Shown here: positions 51,200 to 59,333 of the stretch, one piece after another | Layout: every line of letters starts with the position of its first letter | How positions within the stretch are numbered: position 1 is the first letter of the stretch | Source: VXNE01 sp965200505 | GTDB lineage: Bacteria; Pseudomonadota; Gammaproteobacteria; Pseudomonadales; Azotimanducaceae | DNA length: 64,000 nt | Assembly (NCBI GenBank): GCA_965200505.1 | Contig: OZ241343.1 | Span: 248,001-312,000 of the forward strand | Reading direction: 5' to 3' | Program-made: the position numbers and the translations under genes | The notes under the pieces: generated by a model | What the model was told of the DNA's origin: nothing | Database searches by the model: none | Seen by the model: only the letters and a program-made list of their open reading frames with translations

Positions 51200-52000
51200 A
51201 TGGAGCTTGCCCTCGACACCGAGAAGATGCGCGCCCGCATCGACGCCGGCATCGGCTGGATGACATTCAACAACCCAGCCCGGCACAACGCCCTTTCCCT
51301 TGAGATGTGGGCCGCGATCGGCGACATCTTGGAGCGCTTCGAGCTCGACGACGCCGTGCGCTTGGTGGTGATGCAGGGCGCCGGCGGCAAGGCGTTCGTT
51401 TCCGGCGCCGACATCAGCGAGTTCGACGCCAAGCGCGCGAACGCGGAGCAAACCGCCGAGTACGCCCGCGCATCGGCGCGTGGCGGCCGGGCGCTGGCCA
51501 CGTTCTCGAAGCCGCTCATCGCCAAGATCGAGGGCTACTGCATCGGCGGCGGCCTCGCCACGGCGCTCAACGCGGATGTGCGCTTCGCCACGCCAGACTC
51601 CACCTTCGGCATCCCCGCGGCGCGGCTGGGGCTCGGCTACGACTACGACGGCCTCGCCAAACTGTGCCGCGTGGTGGGGCCGGCGAATGCGCGGGACATC
51701 ATGTTCTCGGCGCGTTTCCTGAAGGCCGACGAGGCGTTCCACATGGGCCTCGTGAGCTTCATCGTGGAGCGGGAGGACATGGAAGACCGGGTGATCGCCT
51801 ACGCGGAGCGCATCGCCGCCAACGCACCGCTCACCGTGAAGGCGGCCAAGGCCGCGGTGGACGCTTGGGAGCGTGGCGGGCAAAGCAACGACCTCGACGA
51901 CGTCCGGCAACTGGTACACGCCTGTTTCGATTCGGAGGACTACAAGGAAGGCCGTCGCGCGTTCAAGGAGAAGCGCCGGCCGCAGTTTGTCGGGCGTTGA
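51200..52000 (+). CDS. Enoyl-CoA hydratase/isomerase family protein
   Basis: 266 residues from ATG 51200. Crotonase landmarks: MTFNNPARHNALSLEMW, GGKAFVSGADISEF, IEGYCIGGGLATALNADVRFAT and FGIPAARLGLGYDYDGLAKL. The oxyanion-hole glycine loop is intact; the acid pair of classical hydratases is not clearly in place, so isomerase or hydrolase action is possible. TATACT lies at 51157-51162, about 38 bases before the ATG. It is divergent from the acyl-CoA dehydrogenase with which it may share a pathway. Confidence 0.9.
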   Translation: MELALDTEKMRARIDAGIGWMTFNNPARHNALSLEMWAAIGDILERFELDDAVRLVVMQGAGGKAFVSGADISEFDAKRANAEQTAEYARASARGGRALATFSKPLIAKIEGYCIGGGLATALNADVRFATPDSTFGIPAARLGLGYDYDGLAKLCRVVGPANARDIMFSARFLKADEAFHMGLVSFIVEREDMEDRVIAYAERIAANAPLTVKAAKAAVDAWERGGQSNDLDDVRQLVHACFDSEDYKEGRRAFKEKRRPQFVGR

Positions 52001-52024
52001 CGCACGGCGCGGACGACGGCAACC

Positions 52025-52765
52025 ATGAGTGAACCTGTGGTCACGGCCTGTGTGGTCATCATCGGCAACGAGATTCTCTCGGGCCGCACCCAGGACACGA
52101 ATCTCGCCCACCTCGCCAAGCAGCTCAACGAATGGGGCGTGCAGGTGCGCGAGGCGCGGGTGGTGCCGGATGTGCTGGATGTGGTGGTGGCGGCGGTGAA
52201 TGAGGCGCGAGCGGCGTTCGACTATGTGTTCACCACCGGCGGCATCGGCCCCACCCACGACGACATCACCGCTGAGTGCATCGCCGCGGCCTTCGACGCG
52301 CCGTTGGTGATGAACGAGGAGATCGCGGCCATCATCCGCCGCCGGCCGGCGCCGGACGAAGTGCTGAACGCCCGGCTACGCATGGCGCGCATCCCCGAAG
52401 GCGCCACCCTCATCCGCAATCCCACCGGCGGGCCGCAAGGCTTCCGCATGGACAACGTGTTCGTGATGGCCGGCATCCCGAGCGTGATGCAGGGAATGCT
52501 CTCCACGCTGGAAGGCGAGTTGGAGGGTGGCGCCGTGGTGCGTTCGCGTTCCGTCACGGCCTATGTGAGTGAGGGGGAGATCGCCACCGCCTTGGGCACT
52601 GTGCAAGCACGCTACCCTGATGTGGACCTCGGCAGCTACCCCTTCTACCGGGACGAACGCTACGGAACGATGCTCGTGATGCGCGGCCCGGACGAGGCGG
52701 CCCTTGAGCGCATGGCCGAAGAGGTGAAGGGCGTTGTGGCGGCGGCGGGGGGTGAAGTTGAATGA
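52025..52765 (+). CDS. CinA-like molybdopterin-binding domain protein
   Basis: 246 residues. The MoCF_biosynth/CinA N-terminal domain is complete: IIGNEILSGRTQDTNLAHLAKQL, VFTTGGIGPTHDDITAEC and VFVMAGIPSVMQGML. The C-terminal nicotinamide-nucleotide amidase domain of full-length CinA is absent, so it belongs to the short competence/damage-inducible protein A class, which in some bacteria has ADP-ribose or NMN-related activity. It follows the enoyl-CoA hydratase by 24 bases and is likely in the same transcript. Confidence 0.9.
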   Translation: MSEPVVTACVVIIGNEILSGRTQDTNLAHLAKQLNEWGVQVREARVVPDVLDVVVAAVNEARAAFDYVFTTGGIGPTHDDITAECIAAAFDAPLVMNEEIAAIIRRRPAPDEVLNARLRMARIPEGATLIRNPTGGPQGFRMDNVFVMAGIPSVMQGMLSTLEGELEGGAVVRSRSVTAYVSEGEIATALGTVQARYPDVDLGSYPFYRDERYGTMLVMRGPDEAALERMAEEVKGVVAAAGGEVE

Positions 52766-52847
52766 CCGCGTCGTCCTCAGTACACCAGCCGCTGACGAAT
52801 CGGAGCGCGGCATCGAACGATATGGGCACCATTGACGAGGCAAGACC

Positions 52848-53564
52848 ATGAACATTGCAGGCAAACGCGCCGTCGTTTTGGGCGGCACCTCCGGCATCGG
52901 CCTCGCCGCCACGCAACAGCTGGTGGCGGGCGGCGCCGAAGTGGTCGCCGCCAGCCGTTCCCAAGCCAACCTAGACAAGGCGGCGGCAACGGTGTCCACC
53001 CGCACGTCCTTCCGCCAAGTGGACGTGTTGGATCGCGCCGCCCTCGCCACCCTGTTCCAAGACTGCGCCCCATTCGACATCTTGGTGGCCGCGGCCACCG
53101 GCGGCGAGCGCGCTTCGGGACCCTTCCTGGCGATGGACCTAGACGGCTTCCAAGGCTCGTTCCGCAAACTGTGGGGCTATGTGAATGCAGTGCGCTTGGG
53201 AACGGAACACATGGCCGCGGACGGCGCCATCGTGCTGGTGAGCGGCTACCCCGCTCGCAAGTGCAACCCAGGCACCATCGCCATCTCGACCGTGGGCAAC
53301 GCCGTGGAGGGCTTCGCCCGCGGCGTGGCGCCAGAGCTCGCCCCCCGCCGCATCAACGTGGTGTCCCCCGGCGTGATCGACACCCCCATGTTCCCAGCCC
53401 AAGGCGAAGCCCGCGAGCAAATGCTCACCACCGCCACCCGCCACCAACCCATCCCCCGCGCCGGCCGGGCGGACGAAGTGGCTGCCGCCATCCTGTTCGC
53501 CATCAGCAACGACTTCATGACCGGAGGCACGATAGACGTGGATGGGGGTGCGCTGTTGCCCTGA
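52848..53564 (+). CDS. Short-chain dehydrogenase/reductase-like protein lacking the YxxxK pair
   Basis: 238 residues. The NAD(P) loop VLGGTSGIGLAATQQL and the C-terminal SNDFMTGGTIDVDGGALLP are typical SDR. In the active-site helix, where most SDRs read AYSASKAA, this one aligns as AISTVGNA (within GTIAISTVGNAVEGFARG), so the catalytic Tyr and Lys are replaced by Ile and Gly. A YPARK further upstream is out of register with the helix. It may bind cofactor without normal catalysis, as in other divergent SDRs. It stands 82 bases after the CinA-like gene. Confidence 0.85.
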   Translation: MNIAGKRAVVLGGTSGIGLAATQQLVAGGAEVVAASRSQANLDKAAATVSTRTSFRQVDVLDRAALATLFQDCAPFDILVAAATGGERASGPFLAMDLDGFQGSFRKLWGYVNAVRLGTEHMAADGAIVLVSGYPARKCNPGTIAISTVGNAVEGFARGVAPELAPRRINVVSPGVIDTPMFPAQGEAREQMLTTATRHQPIPRAGRADEVAAAILFAISNDFMTGGTIDVDGGALLP

Positions 53565-53585
53565 CCGGGCACCCCGGCGCGTGGC

Positions 53586-53765
53586 TCAGCGCCGGCGGAT
53601 GAACCCGAAGTAGATGTAAGCGCCCACAAGGGCGATGGCCACGAGCATCGCGATTGTGCCGTAGGTTGGGTTCACCTGCAGACCGAGGAACATCGCCGCG
53701 CTCACCACGAGGTAGAGGGTGATGATGGCGGCGAGGTGAGCCAGAATCCTCAGCGCTTTGGGCAT
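53586..53765 (-). CDS. Small two-span membrane protein
   Basis: 59 residues from ATG 53765, MPKALRILAHLAAIITLYL. Two hydrophobic helices (about 8-30 and 35-53) are joined by NPTYG, and the tail FGFIRRR is basic, giving a plausible hairpin with both ends in the cytoplasm. No family recognised. GGAGGT just before the ATG on the minus strand is a good ribosome site and supports the call. It is convergent with the SDR gene (21 bases between stops). Confidence 0.6.
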   Translation of the reverse strand: MPKALRILAHLAAIITLYLVVSAAMFLGLQVNPTYGTIAMLVAIALVGAYIYFGFIRRR

Positions 53766-53979
53766 GCAGGACCTCCGTGCCCGATTGCGAACACGGCCAC
53801 TGTACGCCCCTCCGCTGCGCACGACTAGCGCCCGGGCGAGCAGCAACGGCACAGTCCGTCCACCGGGTGGCGGCTCACGCCGAGCGGCAGTCAACCGGCG
53901 ACGCTTGCGGTATCATCGCGCCGCTGCAAGCGGGACTCTCTCCGGCTCGACGCTCGACCACCAGCCATAGGACAGTCTG

Positions 53980-55356
53980 ATGTCTCAATCCACAGTTGCC
54001 AAGCTCCAAGAGCGTGCCGAGCGAGCAGCGAGCATGTTCGCCGAGACATCGCTGAAGCCTTTGGTCATCGAGTTCGCCGGCGTTCCCAAGGCTGGCAAGA
54101 CGACCACACTCACGCATGTGCAGACATTCCTGAAGCGTTGCGGGTTCCGCACGGACGTCGTTGTGGAACGCGCTTCGGTGTGCCCGATCCGAGACAAGAA
54201 ACACGCCAACTTCAATGTCTGGACAGCTTGCACCACCCTCGCTCAAGTTCTTGAGAAGACGCAGGATCCTCCGAAACCCGACGATCCTCACATCCTTTTC
54301 CTCGACCGCGGCCTCTTCGACTCCATTTGCTGGATGAGGATGATGGGGCAGATTTCCAAGGTGCGCCGAGAAAAGCGTGTGTTGATCGAGCAGTTTCTGA
54401 CCATTGACGATTGGCGCAAACGCATTTCCGCCGTTTTTGTGATGTTGGCGTCCGCCAACGACGCTATGAATCGAGAGCAAAAGGTGTTGCCTGTGGCAGG
54501 TGGCGGTGGTTCCATAATGAACACCGAGACCCTCAAGCTCATCCGAGACGAGTATCAGCGCTGCATGGACGAACTTGACAGCAGTTTCAACATCATCAAG
54601 ATCGATACGTCTACCGGCGAAACCAAAAATAGCCCGGAGCGGACAGCGGAAGTGGTGGCCGAGGCGATACTTTCATTGGCCGAGAAGCACATGGACGAGA
54701 ACATCCTGTGTTGCCCCAAAGAACAAGTCACCAACTTGTTCGCGGCCAGATGCTACGTCGGCGCAGACGAAGCCCGAACGTTGGTATCGAGCTTCCAAAG
54801 CGACTATGCGAGCTTCCGTCCTCGAAAGGAAGTCGAAGACGATGGCTCTTTCGTACAGGCATTGCCAGTCGTCGTTGTCCGCAGAGCAGACGGCCATGTG
54901 CTGCGCTTGCGACGACGCGAAGTGTCCAAGGACAATCCGCTGGACAACAAGGTGGTCATCTGGGCTGGTGGACATGTTCGTCGTGAAGACGCCGACAACG
55001 GCAACCCTCTCGTTCATTGCGCGATTCGCGAACTCGAAGAAGAATTGCGTTTGCAGATTGAGAGATCATCGCTGCGCCTCATCGGCGCAACCTACTTCAG
55101 TAACGGCGACCGCACATCAAAGCACGTCGGCATCATCTATGAGTGGCGATCGGAGACAAACGACGTGGCCACGGTGCTTAGCAGAACCGAATTTGTCGAA
55201 AGGAGTGGCGCGTCGCTTAAGGGTGACTTCGCCACAGTCGCCGAACTAGCGGAGGACGTAAAGAAGCATAAGTTGGAGGAGCCATGGTCCGTCGAAATCG
55301 TTCGTAACCACTTGGCGCGCGGCGACTTAGAGGACTTGTTCTCCAATCCTAGGTGA
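53980..55356 (+). CDS. P-loop kinase-NUDIX fusion protein
   Basis: 458 residues; AGGACAG before the ATG is a ribosome site. Residues ~26-235 form a P-loop kinase-like domain: GVPKAGKTT (34-42) and LFLDRGLFDSICWMRMM, a pattern of nucleotide or thymidylate kinase-like AAA proteins. Residues ~290-450 form a NUDIX domain: GGHVRREDADN then RELEEELRL (350-358), the REUxEE core intact but the box Gly replaced by Arg. GC is lower than in flanking genes. The pairing suggests one part making and one part cleaving or binding a nucleotide. I know no characterised protein of this layout. Confidence 0.8.
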   Translation: MSQSTVAKLQERAERAASMFAETSLKPLVIEFAGVPKAGKTTTLTHVQTFLKRCGFRTDVVVERASVCPIRDKKHANFNVWTACTTLAQVLEKTQDPPKPDDPHILFLDRGLFDSICWMRMMGQISKVRREKRVLIEQFLTIDDWRKRISAVFVMLASANDAMNREQKVLPVAGGGGSIMNTETLKLIRDEYQRCMDELDSSFNIIKIDTSTGETKNSPERTAEVVAEAILSLAEKHMDENILCCPKEQVTNLFAARCYVGADEARTLVSSFQSDYASFRPRKEVEDDGSFVQALPVVVVRRADGHVLRLRRREVSKDNPLDNKVVIWAGGHVRREDADNGNPLVHCAIRELEEELRLQIERSSLRLIGATYFSNGDRTSKHVGIIYEWRSETNDVATVLSRTEFVERSGASLKGDFATVAELAEDVKKHKLEEPWSVEIVRNHLARGDLEDLFSNPR

Positions 55357-55412
55357 AACTGTGAACGCTGCCGGGGGAGACTGATCGGCCCTAACGAAAT
55401 GGGGCGGATGCA

Positions 55413-57065
55413 CTACAGCATCCAAACAGTCACCTTACGTCCACCGTGCGGACGTTCGCTTGGAACTGTTTCGCCGTCGCGCTGTACTTCACTTCTGTGC
55501 TCTCCACCGTGGGCGCTCCCTTCGCCACGCCGACGCGCTTCGCTACGGCGGTCGAGCACCACTAGGTGCCCTTCTCCCGAGCCACATTTCGCCATGTAGC
55601 TTGCCGTCTGCTTCATGCCCTCGTCCACTGTCCATTCCAAGCTGCGGCGGTCTGAGTCCCGCAGCACCTTACATTCGACCACGAAGCGCTCCCACAGGTC
55701 TGAAGGCTGGCCCGGTGCCCGGGGCCACAGCACCAGCAGGTCTGTCCGGCCACGTCCCAACCCGTACTCCCGCTCGATGCGGCCGCCGCCGTTTACCACG
55801 CGCTGCAGGTACGATTGCAGGATGAGCTGTGGACCCGCCTCCCGGTAATCGCCTAGATGCGCGAGCCAGTGCTCCGCGTGCTCGCCGAAGAACGTGCCGA
55901 ACGCCGTCAGCAATTTCGTCATATCCAAGCGGCCGTCGTCGTCCACATACCAAGCCGCCTCGATGTTCAGGCTATCCTGCAACACACTGCCCAGCTCGCG
56001 CGGCACCACTTCCGCGTAGATCGGGTTCGCCATGCGGGGCGGTGAGTCCAGTCCGATGAGGCCCAAGTCGCGCACGTATTCCAAGTCGCGGGCATTGTGG
56101 CGGGCCTCGTCGCCGCTCAAAAGGGGCTCAATCACCCGTCGCACCCGCTCCTCCTCCAGCTTGTGCGCCAACTGGTCTAGGTGTGTGCGCCGCGAGAGGA
56201 TGAGTTCCTCACGGGCTGCATGGATATCATCCACCTCGGTGGGGCGCGAGCGGTCCCGACCGGCCTCATTGTCAAAGCACGCAACCGCGCATAGCGCGTT
56301 CACCAGCCACGGCTGGCCTTGGGTCTGCGCCCACACCGCATCCAGCGCCGCCGGCGAGAAGCGCTGCCCCGTCTCCTCGGTGTGTTGTGCCATCAGCGCC
56401 CGCGTTTCGGCCTCGGTGAAATCGTCCATGCGCAGCGACTTGGCGGCGATGTTGAAGGGGCTGCCGCCGGCGATTACTTCACCGGCGCTGGATCGGATTC
56501 GGTAATCGCGGATATCCCTTACGCCGCATAGCACCACGCTCTGCGGGAACCCTTCCGGGCGTTGGTCGTAACCAGCGCGAAGCTGCCGGAGCACGGAGAG
56601 GAGCGTGTCGCCGACCAGCGAGTCGATCTCGTCGATCAGCAGCACCAGCGGCGTCGGGTTCGCCAGACACCAGCGCATCAGCACTTGTCGCAAGGCGTCG
56701 TTGGGGCCGGCCTTGGCGAGCGCGTCCGGCCACAGGTCTTCCAAGTAGTCGTCGCCCAGCAGCAGCGCCCGCGAGGCCAGGTTGCTCAGAATGGCGCGCA
56801 TGCCTTCCGCCACGTTATCACGCGCCACTTGGCCGACTTCGACGTTCACGGTGACGCAGCGGAACTCGCCCACATCCCCGCTGTTCAAGAGGTCGCACAG
56901 GGCGTTCAGGGTGGAGGTCTTGCCGGTTTGCCGTGGCGCGTGCAGGACGAAGTACTGCTGGCGCCGAATCAGGGTCAGGAGCTCGTCAACGTCGACACGA
57001 TCCCAGGGCGGGATGGTGTAGTGGTCGTCCGGGCGAACCGGCCCTGCGACGTTGAAGAAGCGCAT
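55413..57065 (-). CDS. AAA-family ATPase with C-terminal PD-(D/E)XK nuclease-like domain
   Basis: 550 residues from ATG 57065 (MRFFNVAGPVRPDDHYTIPP), the usual start of this group. Walker A is APRQTGKTS (43-51), Walker B LVLLIDEIDSL, and a STAND-like helical region follows. Near the C-terminus GRTDLLVLWP ... ERFVVECKVLR gives the Asp and Glu-x-Lys of a PD-(D/E)XK nuclease fold. The final ~45 residues are rich in Arg, Gly and Ser before KVTVWML and look less conserved. Relatives are frequent in genomes with many mobile genes and defence islands; function untested. It is convergent with the kinase-NUDIX gene. Confidence 0.8.
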   Translation of the reverse strand: MRFFNVAGPVRPDDHYTIPPWDRVDVDELLTLIRRQQYFVLHAPRQTGKTSTLNALCDLLNSGDVGEFRCVTVNVEVGQVARDNVAEGMRAILSNLASRALLLGDDYLEDLWPDALAKAGPNDALRQVLMRWCLANPTPLVLLIDEIDSLVGDTLLSVLRQLRAGYDQRPEGFPQSVVLCGVRDIRDYRIRSSAGEVIAGGSPFNIAAKSLRMDDFTEAETRALMAQHTEETGQRFSPAALDAVWAQTQGQPWLVNALCAVACFDNEAGRDRSRPTEVDDIHAAREELILSRRTHLDQLAHKLEEERVRRVIEPLLSGDEARHNARDLEYVRDLGLIGLDSPPRMANPIYAEVVPRELGSVLQDSLNIEAAWYVDDDGRLDMTKLLTAFGTFFGEHAEHWLAHLGDYREAGPQLILQSYLQRVVNGGGRIEREYGLGRGRTDLLVLWPRAPGQPSDLWERFVVECKVLRDSDRRSLEWTVDEGMKQTASYMAKCGSGEGHLVVLDRRSEARRRGEGSAHGGEHRSEVQRDGETVPSERPHGGRKVTVWML

Positions 57066-57195
57066 GGGCGGATTATGGCACTTGTCCACCATGAGCGTCT
57101 CGAGCCAGCAGTTGTTCACCATCTCCCGGTCAACGCCGCTTTCGACAGCGGGCGGGTTGGCCGCCATCGGCCGCCTAGACGACAGATGGGTTCTG

Positions 57196-57530
57196 CTACT
57201 CCCGCAGCGATGACAACACCTCGCGAATCTGTTTCACAGGAATATCTTCGATGTCACTCTTCGCGTAGGCGTAAAGGCTACAACACGGTCGGGTGAGCAG
57301 TAGTAGATCAAACGCGCACCGCCTCGCTTACCCTTGCTGCCCAATGGCAGGCGGGCCTTGTACACAGGTTCACCTCCCAAACCGAGGATCTGATCTCCAA
57401 TCGGGACCTTCCGTTTCGCAGCTTCGTCTAAGAACTTCCCCACGGCACCTGGGAAGTCGGGGTACTTGCGAGAGAGATGTTTGAGATGGCTCTCGAAGGC
57501 TTCAGTATGCGTGATCCGACGCTCAGCCAT
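57196..57530 (-). pseudogene. RelE-type toxin with frameshifted C-terminus
   Basis: ATG 57530 overlaps the upstream antitoxin-like stop by eight bases. The first ~86 residues are RelE/HigB-like: HLKHLSRKYPDFPGAVGKFLDE, then GEPVYKARLPLGSKGKRGGARLIYY. After RVVAF the current frame ends at 57234 with TPTRRVTSKIFL, unlike the family. In another frame the expected ending follows at once: YAYAKSDIEDIPVKQIREVLSSL to a stop at 57196. One missing T in the TTT run at about 57268-57270 explains this. The toxin is probably inactive, or the base is an assembly error. Confidence 0.75.
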
Positions 57531-57972
57531 CCACGCTCGCTATGTGTTGGCTTTTCAAATCCTCGCGAACGAGGTTGGCGAATTCCGCACTGGCACCCAA
57601 GGCAGCCGTCTCCGCTAGATCTTCCGCTTCGACGATAAGTACATCAAAGAGATTCAGGATCGCGCCCCGGAACGGCAGGTGCCGCGAGATGCCGGCGACC
57701 TCATCGCGACAGCCGCTTAGAGCGTCCCCAACGCTTTGCACATGTTGAGCAACCTCTCGCAATATCTTGCGGTCACCCTCGGTACGCACGTCCGCTCCAG
57801 AAACCAAGCGACCGAGTTGATCGAACCTGCGGCGCATACGCGGGAGATTCCACCACAAGCGGAGGCCGAGGACGCCCAACGTGCCTTGCGCGACAGCCGA
57901 CTGTATGCGCTCCCAGATGGCGTCGACCGCATCCATCTTAAAGTCTTCAAAACGCAAAGTGGCGGTGGCCAT
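57523..57972 (-). CDS. Putative antitoxin or partner of the RelE-type gene
   Basis: 149 residues from ATG 57972 (MATATLRFEDFKMDAVDAIW). Its stop overlaps the RelE-like start, so they are coupled in the order partner-toxin. I recognise no DNA-binding domain. The protein is mostly helical, with LRLWWNLPRMRRRFDQLGRLV and ILREVAQHVQSVGDALSGC, and an acidic C-terminal part VEAEDLAETAALGASAEF. Two inverted repeats lie 23-66 bases upstream of the start. Antitoxin identity is inference from order. Confidence 0.6.
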   Translation of the reverse strand: MATATLRFEDFKMDAVDAIWERIQSAVAQGTLGVLGLRLWWNLPRMRRRFDQLGRLVSGADVRTEGDRKILREVAQHVQSVGDALSGCRDEVAGISRHLPFRGAILNLFDVLIVEAEDLAETAALGASAEFANLVREDLKSQHIASVDG

Positions 57973-57994
57973 CGTTCCCTCGCTATCCGAGAGT

Positions 57995-58038
57995 CCACTG
58001 ACAGGTACAGTGGAGCAGGAATTGACATCCCCGTCAAT
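57995..58038 (-). promoter_or_regulatory. Two inverted repeats before the RelE-type operon
   Basis: CCACTG/CAGTGG with a seven-base spacer (57995-58013) and ATTGAC/GTCAAT with a six-base spacer (58021-58038) lie in the short gap between the aminotransferase stop and the operon start. On the minus strand the second dyad contains TTGACG, a possible -35. Such paired sites fit autoregulation by a toxin-antitoxin complex. The ATTGAC arm is the same as one arm of the dyad at 11471, with different spacing. Confidence 0.45.
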
Positions 58039-58048
58039 CGGCCCCGCC

Positions 58049-59254
58049 TTACGCAACACGCGCCCGACCGCCCGGCTCCAAGAGCCTCCCAGTAACCGCC
58101 CCCAACCGCTCAAGCTCCGTTGGCGGCATCGACGGGTCGAAGGGCAGGCAGTGCGCGGCGGCAAGTTGGCGGGCGCCGGGCGTCGGCGTTTCGCCATCTT
58201 CCACGGCGGCCATCCGGCAGGGCATGGCGTCGAATCCGGCCTCGCGCAATCCGCGGCGCAGCGCTTCACCGTCCTCGGCGTGTACTGGAACCATCCAATG
58301 GCCGTGCGGCACTGCTGCCGAAGTGGGCGAGCATGGCCCGTCGCCGAGGGCATCGAGCAGATGTCGGGCCGCGGCACGGCGGCGCGTGAGGGGTGCCTCG
58401 CCCTCGTCCAAGCGGCGTTCCAACAACGCGAGGAGCGCAGCACAGGGCCGACGGCGGATGAAGCCGGCCCCGCCACTGGCGGGCACGTTGCGGGTGGCGC
58501 GATGGGTGAGTTCGCTCAAATCTCGGCCCGCAAGCTCGGCCAAGCCGCACAAGGCGCCAAAGACGCGGGGGTGGGCAAGGCACTGCAATGCGCCCAAGCC
58601 GATTACACGGCGGCAGAACTCCCCCGTTGGCTGCAACGGGTCGCGCCGGCTGATGTCGCGCATCGCCGCCGCCAGCTTCGCATCGCGCACGAAGGCGAGA
58701 GCGCCGCCGAACGCCGTGGCGGTTTTCATCGGGCCGAATGAGAAGAGGGACAAATCCGCGCCCGGCGCACCCCACCAATCCGGCCCGGCGTAGGCTTGCG
58801 CACAATCCTCGATCACCGCGATGCCGCGCCGCCTGGCCACCGCCAGCGCCGGCTTCAGCTCATGGCGGGCACCAAACAGATGCGCCAACACCACGGCGCG
58901 GGTGCGCGGGCCACACCGCGCGTCCAATGCATCGACATCCCAAGCGCCAGTGGCGGGGTCGATGTCCAGCGCGAGCACCTTGAGACCATGCCGGCGGGCC
59001 AACGCCGGCATGTCCGGCACGGTGAGCGCGGAGAAGATCACCTCGTCGCCTTCGCGCCATCGGCATGCGCGCAGGAAGAGGTCGAAGGCGGAGCGCACGG
59101 TGAGGCAAATCAAGGCCGCGCGTTTGCTGGCAAGACGCCCCTCAAGCCGTTCCATGAGGTTCGGCCGCGCCGGCGGCGCCAAGCAGGCGCGCAGCGCGAA
59201 ACGCCAGTCTGCCCAGCTGAAGTCGAACCGCTTACAGGGCCACATCGCCCGCAT
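58049..59254 (-). CDS. DegT/DnrJ/EryC1/StrS-type PLP aminotransferase
   Basis: 401 residues. The fold-type I PLP site is clear: IEDCAQAYAG (Asp150 pairs with the pyridine N) and the Schiff-base Lys177 in LFSFGPMKTATAFGGALAF. DEVIFSALTVPDMPALARRHGL is the family's substrate-sugar loop. Such enzymes transaminate nucleotide-linked keto sugars or make amino sugars for glycans and antibiotics. No other sugar gene is adjacent; the glycosyltransferase at 40.9 kb is far. A possible TCTAAT -10 for it lies in the gap shared with larC. Confidence 0.85.
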   Translation of the reverse strand: MRAMWPCKRFDFSWADWRFALRACLAPPARPNLMERLEGRLASKRAALICLTVRSAFDLFLRACRWREGDEVIFSALTVPDMPALARRHGLKVLALDIDPATGAWDVDALDARCGPRTRAVVLAHLFGARHELKPALAVARRRGIAVIEDCAQAYAGPDWWGAPGADLSLFSFGPMKTATAFGGALAFVRDAKLAAAMRDISRRDPLQPTGEFCRRVIGLGALQCLAHPRVFGALCGLAELAGRDLSELTHRATRNVPASGGAGFIRRRPCAALLALLERRLDEGEAPLTRRRAAARHLLDALGDGPCSPTSAAVPHGHWMVPVHAEDGEALRRGLREAGFDAMPCRMAAVEDGETPTPGARQLAAAHCLPFDPSMPPTELERLGAVTGRLLEPGGRARVA

Positions 59255-59333
59255 GATGGCACTCCGTCGCCGACCGCTGGGGTCCGGGGCGTCCCCGCCC
59301 GAGCGCGATTAGAGCATCAGTTAAGATGCGGCG

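Noticed and set aside
53188..53300. YPARK as the SDR catalytic YxxxK
   Set aside because: It lies before the active-site helix; aligning the helix puts Ile and Gly at the catalytic positions.
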